Source: Deltaproteobacteria bacterium (GTDB taxonomy: Bacteria; Desulfobacterota; DSM-4660; Desulfatiglandales; B25-G16). From it: a stretch of DNA of 9,309 bases. The stretch spans positions 1 to 9,309 of the forward strand of contig JAFDHR010000063.1 in the NCBI GenBank assembly GCA_019308645.1, given 5' to 3'. The notes beneath the pieces are model-generated. The model did not search any database, had not been told where the DNA came from, and saw only the letters and a program-made list of their open reading frames with translations. Made by a program: the position numbers and the translations under genes. Positions 5,341-9,309 of this stretch are shown piece after piece (position 1 is the stretch's first letter; the number at the start of each line of letters is the position of its first letter).

Positions 5341-5981
5341 TCAATTTATTCATTAAGGGGGGGCCTATAATGTATCCCCTTTTGGTTTGCTCAATAATAG
5401 CCCTGACAGTGATAATTGAGCGAACGATATTCTGGATAGGTGAGGATTATAGGAGAGACCAGGCCCTGGTTAATGAAGTTTTGTCTTTAGCTGAAAAGGG
5501 CAATTGGGAAAGGGTAAGGGCAAGAATTGGCGATTCAAAGGATTTTACTGTAAGGATCCTGGTAGCAGGCATCCTCCATAGGGAGTTTAGTATAGCAAAG
5601 GCAATGGAGACAGCTGCCTCGGATGAATTAGACAGAATGAGACAGTATCTTCCCATACTTGATACAATAATCACTGTTTCTCCTTTGTTGGGTATTTTTG
5701 GCACGGTAATTGGAATTATTCTTTCCTTTGAAATACTGGGAAGTGCAGGAATAGAGGAGCCCCAGGCAGTAACGGCTGGGATCGCTCAGGCCCTTATAAC
5801 AACTGCCTCAGGATTAGGAATAGCTATTCTTTCACTCTTCCCTTTCAACTATTTTAATTCCAGGGTTGAAAAGGCAGCAACAACCATAGAAAAATACGCT
5901 ACAAGCTTGGAAATAGTTTACGAGAAGCTTAATCAGGCAAACAATACCACAGAAAAGGAAGGAATATCCCATGAAGGTTAA
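5337..5981 (+). CDS. exbB: ExbB / TolQ-family proton channel protein
   Basis: This is the inner-membrane subunit of the proton-motive-force motor that energises TonB-dependent outer-membrane receptors. It has 214 residues and three membrane segments at about 10-30, 106-132 and 147-172, with a cytoplasmic loop between the first two. The second segment holds the family block SPLLGIFGTVIGIILSF (115-131), and the third holds ALITTASGLGIAI (152-164). It starts in an ATGA overlap with btuD, with AAGGAG just upstream. TolQ and MotA belong to the same superfamily, but tonB next door, rather than tolA or tolB, indicates ExbB. A G7 run (5357-5363) encodes Gly8-Gly9. Confidence 0.92.
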   Translation: MINLFIKGGPIMYPLLVCSIIALTVIIERTIFWIGEDYRRDQALVNEVLSLAEKGNWERVRARIGDSKDFTVRILVAGILHREFSIAKAMETAASDELDRMRQYLPILDTIITVSPLLGIFGTVIGIILSFEILGSAGIEEPQAVTAGIAQALITTASGLGIAILSLFPFNYFNSRVEKAATTIEKYATSLEIVYEKLNQANNTTEKEGISHEG

Positions 5982-6381
5982 TCTTGGGGCGCAGAGAAGA
6001 GCAAGGATTGAGATTCTCCCTTTGATCGATATCGTTTTTCTTCTGCTTGTTTTTTTTATCTATGCTATGCTTTCCATGGCTATCCATAGGGGCATATCTA
6101 TCAATTTACCCACTTCTTCATCTTCAAGGATAGAAAAAGAGTTAGTATTGTCTGTAACCATTAAGGATAGCGGTGAAATATTGGTGGATAATGATCGGAC
6201 ACCCTTAAAAGGTCTTGCCCGGCTATTAGAACATAGAGCAAAAGGGCAGGAGAGCCCAGGGATTCTCCTTTTTGCCGATAGAAAGGTTTCATGCCAGTTG
6301 TTAGTCAAGGTGTTGGATCAGATAAGAAAGGCCGATATAAACAGGATTTCTTTGCAGACCACGAAGGAGAGCCAGCCTTGA
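5971..6381 (+). CDS. exbD: ExbD / TolR-family motor protein
   Basis: This is the partner of ExbB in the TonB motor: one membrane helix plus a periplasmic domain. It has 136 residues. The N-terminus RRARIEILPLIDIVFLLLVFF is the family signature, with the proton-pathway aspartate D20 in the helix (about 17-38), equivalent to D25 of E. coli ExbD. The periplasmic part ends in the expected GILLFADRKVSCQLLVKVLDQ region (97-117). The ATG lies within the last 11 nt of exbB and has AAGGAAGGA upstream. The stop codon shares bases with the tonB TTG start (TTGA), so the three motor genes are probably translated together. Confidence 0.92.
   Translation: MKVNLGAQRRARIEILPLIDIVFLLLVFFIYAMLSMAIHRGISINLPTSSSSRIEKELVLSVTIKDSGEILVDNDRTPLKGLARLLEHRAKGQESPGILLFADRKVSCQLLVKVLDQIRKADINRISLQTTKESQP
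6365..6369 (+). promoter_or_regulatory. ribosome-binding site that decides the tonB start
   Basis: AGGAG, inside the last codons of exbD, lies 8 nt before the TTG at 6378. It favours this TTG over the upstream in-frame ATG at 6291, which would overlap exbD by about 90 nt and add 29 residues unlike any TonB N-terminus. Confidence 0.7.
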
Positions 6382-7157
6382 GTCGATCGCTCATTTTTGC
6401 TTTCTTATGTGCATTAATTATACATTCAGTTGTAGCATTAGTGGAGTTAAGTGCATATAAGAATCCCATATATGCCAGGGTTCCACCGAAGACCCTGACC
6501 ATGAATATAGTTGTACCAAGACCTGTAAAAAAAATACCTCTAATTAAGAATCCATCCACAGCTCTTAAAAAGCCCATTGTAAAAAAAAGGATAACAGAAA
6601 AGATAAAATCGAAACAGAGAGCTGAGCCAAAAGTAGCGAGGAAAAAAATGGTTCAATTTGAGAGACCAGTAATTGAAGAGAAACTACCAGAAAAGAACGA
6701 AACACTTGCTGGTCTTTCACCCGCAGATTTTCCTGCAATCAAAAAAAAAGAAGATGATTTTTTTGAGGAAGACGCTTTTGTGCCTGATATGGTAGATATA
6801 CCACAAGCCTCACCAAACATTAAAGATATGCCTCACAAGGTGAAGAAAGAGGACATATCTAGTTCACTTGCTGCTCTTCCTATTACCTATGCCAACCCTA
6901 TTTACAAGCGCAACATGTCTCCACCATACCCTTTACTGGCAAGGAAAAGGGGATATCAGGGGACGGTGCTCTTAGAGGTTTTGGTAAGCAAGGATGGCAA
7001 GGCCGCCTCTGTTCAGTTAGTTAGATCAAGTGGCTATGAAATTTTAGATAGAGCTGCTATAAAGGGGGTCAGAGATTGGCTTTTTTATCCTGCAAAGGGG
7101 GGGGATGAGTTGCTTGAGATGTGGGTAAAGATACCCATTCGGTTTACACTTAATTAG
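6378..7157 (+). CDS. tonB: TonB energy-transducing protein
   Basis: TonB links the ExbB-ExbD motor to outer-membrane receptors across the periplasm; here it is presumably dedicated to corrinoid uptake. From TTG 6378 it has 259 residues. A single N-terminal helix (about 4-22) contains H16, matching the essential His of E. coli TonB. Then comes a long Lys/Pro-rich stretch (about 35-100, with PRPVKKIP and related segments) that should span the periplasm, an acidic section, and a canonical C-terminal domain: PPYPLLARKRGYQGTVLLEV, SSGYEILDRAAI, WLFYPAKGG and a final IPIRFTLN. The TTG start is chosen because it has AGGAG 8 nt upstream and a TTGA overlap with exbD. The linker is rich in homopolymers (A8 6527-6534, A8 6581-6588, A7 6642-6648, A9 6741-6749), and a G8 run (7097-7104) encodes Gly-Gly in the C-terminal domain. 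Confidence 0.92.
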   Translation: MSRSLIFAFLCALIIHSVVALVELSAYKNPIYARVPPKTLTMNIVVPRPVKKIPLIKNPSTALKKPIVKKRITEKIKSKQRAEPKVARKKMVQFERPVIEEKLPEKNETLAGLSPADFPAIKKKEDDFFEEDAFVPDMVDIPQASPNIKDMPHKVKKEDISSSLAALPITYANPIYKRNMSPPYPLLARKRGYQGTVLLEVLVSKDGKAASVQLVRSSGYEILDRAAIKGVRDWLFYPAKGGDELLEMWVKIPIRFTLN

Positions 7158-7211
7158 ATTCAAGGTTCACACAAGAATCAGCTATATATTCGATATACTT
7201 TTTAGCCGAGC

Positions 7212-9309
7212 TTGGATTTGGATAAGAGCGCTTTCAAGATCTATCTGGTTACGCTTATTCTCAGTCCGCTCCTTTTTGGGGCTGTACATACTTACGCGTA
7301 TGCACTGATGGCCTTAGGGGTTTTGACGGGCATGGTTTTATTGGTGATAAAGAATATACAAAAAGACCATAAGACCAAGGGGTACAAGGTTCAATTCCCA
7401 CGCACTAACCTTAATTTTGCCTTTATAATCCTTTTAGCCTTTCTTATTTTTCAAATTATTCCATTACCTGAATTTCTTGTAAAGGTGTTATCACCTGAGG
7501 CCTTCGTTGTTGAAAAGAAATCATTATCGGCCTCAGGCGCCCTGACATTAGAAAGCACTCTCAGACACTGGTTTTCTCTTTCGCCATATTATTACCCTGT
7601 GCGTGGCTCTCTCATCAGGTGGATTGTGTATGGCCTCTTTTTTATCGGCTTAACCCAGACACTGAATTCACGGAAGCGAATCGAGCTTGCAATTTTTGTA
7701 ATATTGATCACAGGTTGCTTTGAGGTTCTCTATGGCCTTACACAGACCTATTCAGGATCTAATCATATCTGGTGGTTCAAAAATATAGGCGACCCACGGG
7801 CCATAACCGGAACCTATATCAACCGAAATCACTTTGCGGGATTAATGGAGATGTGCCTGGTATTGGCAGCCGGGTATGCAGCCGCTCTTGAAGGAAGAAG
7901 GAAAAGACGAGACCCCATATCGGCCCATAAGATCAGCCTCAGGGCCAGGATTTCACGATACCTATCAGGAGAACAGCGATTCAATAAGAGAACGTTACTT
8001 GTCTTTCTTGGTGTTGTGATGGGTATCGGGCTTATTTTTTCCGCATCCAGAGGAGGGATGCTCTCTGGTGCCGGCGCAATGTTGTGTATGGGCTTGTTTT
8101 TTATCTTCAGGAAGGCTCATCGGCGCAAGGGATTTATCGTACTTTTTCTGTTTGTTATCATCTCGGTCTATGCCCTTCATATTGGAGTTGACTACCCGAT
8201 CGGACGGTTTAACTATTTTGATGAAAGCCTTGAGGCAAGAAGTAGATATACCCGAAAAACCATCGATATGTTTGAAAACTATCGAATAACCGGTGTTGGC
8301 GTTGGTAATTTCCAGTATGCCTACCCCAGATATCAGGCCGTTGAGGATACAAAAAGATTCCTTCGGCATGCGCACAATGACTGGGCGCAATTTCTGGCTG
8401 AAGCAGGAATCACAGGGTTTTGTCTTTTATTGGCCGGGATGACTTATTATGTTTATTGCACAATAAGATTTTGGAGAAAAAGGTCTGACCCATTTGCTAT
8501 CTGTGTTGGGATTGTTCCGTTAGCTGCCATTACTGCACTAACAATTCACTCTTATTCTGATTTTAATCTTCACATCCCTGCCAACTGTCTGATGCTTGCC
8601 GCTATCATGGCCATTGGGTATAGCGCTCTTCACCTGGAAAGACGCCATGGGAGAGATACAGTACATAATCATTATCATATCATGCCCTTGAAATATAAAG
8701 GGGTTTTTGTTTTGTTACTGGTTCTTGGCCTTATTATCTGGACGGGGTTTTGGACTATCAGGCATTTTATGGCCGAAGTCAACTGCAATACTGTCACAAA
8801 TTCAACCCTTAACAGAGACCCACACCCAGCCCTGAAAGAGATTACAAAGGCTATTGATAGGGATAAATGGAACGCTCAGTATTGGTATAAGCTTGCCTGT
8901 GAATTAATGAGGGTTCGGAATGCGCAAATAGGAAATCTAGAGACAGACGACAAAGATCAACGCAAGCGTCAGATGGATATCATCCGAGCCCTTGAGGAGG
9001 CCGTGCAGTTGAATCCACTTAAGGCAGAATATCACCTGCGCCTGGGGTGGGAGCATACCTTTCTGTGGCAAGATCCGGATTATCATGAGAAATGGCTCCC
9101 TGCGGCTGATCTATCCATGGATAGGGCGGCCTATTTTGCCGGGTATCATAATCCTTACGTGCATAGAATGATGGGACATTACTGGATCATGCGCTCTAAG
9201 ACCATACCTCCCTCCAAACCGGATTGGGAGATGGCATGGTCCAAGGCCTGCTGGCATTATAAAAAGAGCCTATCCCTGGAATCAGGCCGTGATCGCAAAA
9301 GAATGACAA
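7212..9309 (+). CDS. O-antigen ligase/polymerase family membrane protein with TPR-like C-terminus (3' partial)
   Basis: The frame is open from 7206 to the window edge, with 699 codons visible and no stop. It is a polytopic membrane protein of the Wzy_C/O-antigen ligase family, which polymerises or ligates surface polysaccharide. Family marks are NRNHFAG near 212, SASRGG (277-282), GVGVGNF (361-367) and HAHNDWAQFLAEAGITG (386-402), the region with catalytic-type residues. About 10-12 hydrophobic segments are followed by a last one at about 497-517. A soluble helical region from about 520 follows, with a TPR-like unit (ALEEAVQLNPLKAEYHLRLG, 593-612). There is no in-frame ATG near the 5' end. 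An in-frame stop at 7203-7205 limits the start to TTG 7212 or TTG 7218, both with weak ribosome-binding sites. Ligase versus polymerase, and the polymer made, cannot be told. GC looks slightly higher than in the btu operon. Confidence 0.85.
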   Translation, partial: MDLDKSAFKIYLVTLILSPLLFGAVHTYAYALMALGVLTGMVLLVIKNIQKDHKTKGYKVQFPRTNLNFAFIILLAFLIFQIIPLPEFLVKVLSPEAFVVEKKSLSASGALTLESTLRHWFSLSPYYYPVRGSLIRWIVYGLFFIGLTQTLNSRKRIELAIFVILITGCFEVLYGLTQTYSGSNHIWWFKNIGDPRAITGTYINRNHFAGLMEMCLVLAAGYAAALEGRRKRRDPISAHKISLRARISRYLSGEQRFNKRTLLVFLGVVMGIGLIFSASRGGMLSGAGAMLCMGLFFIFRKAHRRKGFIVLFLFVIISVYALHIGVDYPIGRFNYFDESLEARSRYTRKTIDMFENYRITGVGVGNFQYAYPRYQAVEDTKRFLRHAHNDWAQFLAEAGITGFCLLLAGMTYYVYCTIRFWRKRSDPFAICVGIVPLAAITALTIHSYSDFNLHIPANCLMLAAIMAIGYSALHLERRHGRDTVHNHYHIMPLKYKGVFVLLLVLGLIIWTGFWTIRHFMAEVNCNTVTNSTLNRDPHPALKEITKAIDRDKWNAQYWYKLACELMRVRNAQIGNLETDDKDQRKRQMDIIRALEEAVQLNPLKAEYHLRLGWEHTFLWQDPDYHEKWLPAADLSMDRAAYFAGYHNPYVHRMMGHYWIMRSKTIPPSKPDWEMAWSKACWHYKKSLSLESGRDRKRMT

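Noticed and set aside
6291..6377. Extended tonB N-terminus from ATG 6291
   Set aside because: It overlaps exbD by about 90 nt, has no ribosome-binding site, and places 29 non-family residues before the membrane anchor.
7185..7203. TATAT-TCG-ATATA hairpin with a short T-run after tonB
   Set aside because: The five-pair all-A/T stem is too weak to call a terminator. TATACT at 7194-7199 as a -10 box also lacks a -35 at the right distance.
7995..8390. 131-residue minus-strand frame and 73-residue + strand frame inside the last gene
   Set aside because: Both lie within the conserved coding frame of the O-antigen ligase family protein and have no family-like sequence.
1..9309. tRNA, rRNA, CRISPR array, transposase, attachment site or replication origin
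   Set aside because: I looked for these and saw none. The only mobile-type sequence is the inverted-repeat element at 1658-1801 and the two small palindromes at btuF/btuC.

Overview
This window comes from an AT-rich (about 40% GC by eye) Gram-negative bacterium. It encodes TonB/ExbB/ExbD and an O-antigen-ligase-type protein, so an outer membrane is implied. The S21 sequence, the cobalamin riboswitch and the TCGTAAAAAGTC-type inverted-repeat element resemble what I know from Desulfobacterota (former Deltaproteobacteria). That placement is an impression, not a proof.

Layout, left to right, all main genes on the + strand. (1) Positions 1-214 are a leader region with a candidate sigma70 promoter, a cluster of about 10-bp tandem repeats against the first gene, and a doubtful divergent gene start at the left edge. 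(2) 215-1606 is an Fe-S 23S rRNA uracil-5-methyltransferase (RlmD/RumA family). (3) 1607-1935 holds a consensus promoter (TTGACA, 16 bp, TATAAT), then a 144-bp nested inverted-repeat element, then a purine-rich ribosome-binding site and a stem-loop, leading into rpsU (ribosomal protein S21). (4) 2161-2442 is a cobalamin riboswitch with a clear antiterminator/terminator pair. (5) 2503-7157 is a tightly packed six-gene operon, btuF-btuC-btuD-exbB-exbD-tonB. (6) From about 7212 to the right edge is a truncated membrane protein of the O-antigen ligase/polymerase (Wzy_C) family with a TPR-like C-terminal region.

How the genes work together: the riboswitch should stop transcription when adenosyl- or related cobalamin is plentiful. 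When it is scarce, the cell makes a periplasmic corrinoid-binding protein (BtuF), its inner-membrane permease (BtuC) and ATPase (BtuD), and a dedicated ExbB-ExbD-TonB motor to energise an outer-membrane receptor. That receptor (BtuB) is not in this window and must be encoded elsewhere. Four of the five gene junctions overlap, consistent with translational coupling. The exception is btuF/btuC, which is flanked by two palindromes and lacks a good ribosome-binding site.

The genes belong to known families and I do not see a clearly new system. The best leads are regulatory: the inverted-repeat element sitting exactly in the rpsU 5' leader, a stem-loop between a strong Shine-Dalgarno and the rpsU start, the three-segment switch after the riboswitch, palindromes at the btuF/btuC border, and a histidine in place of the Q-loop glutamine in BtuD.
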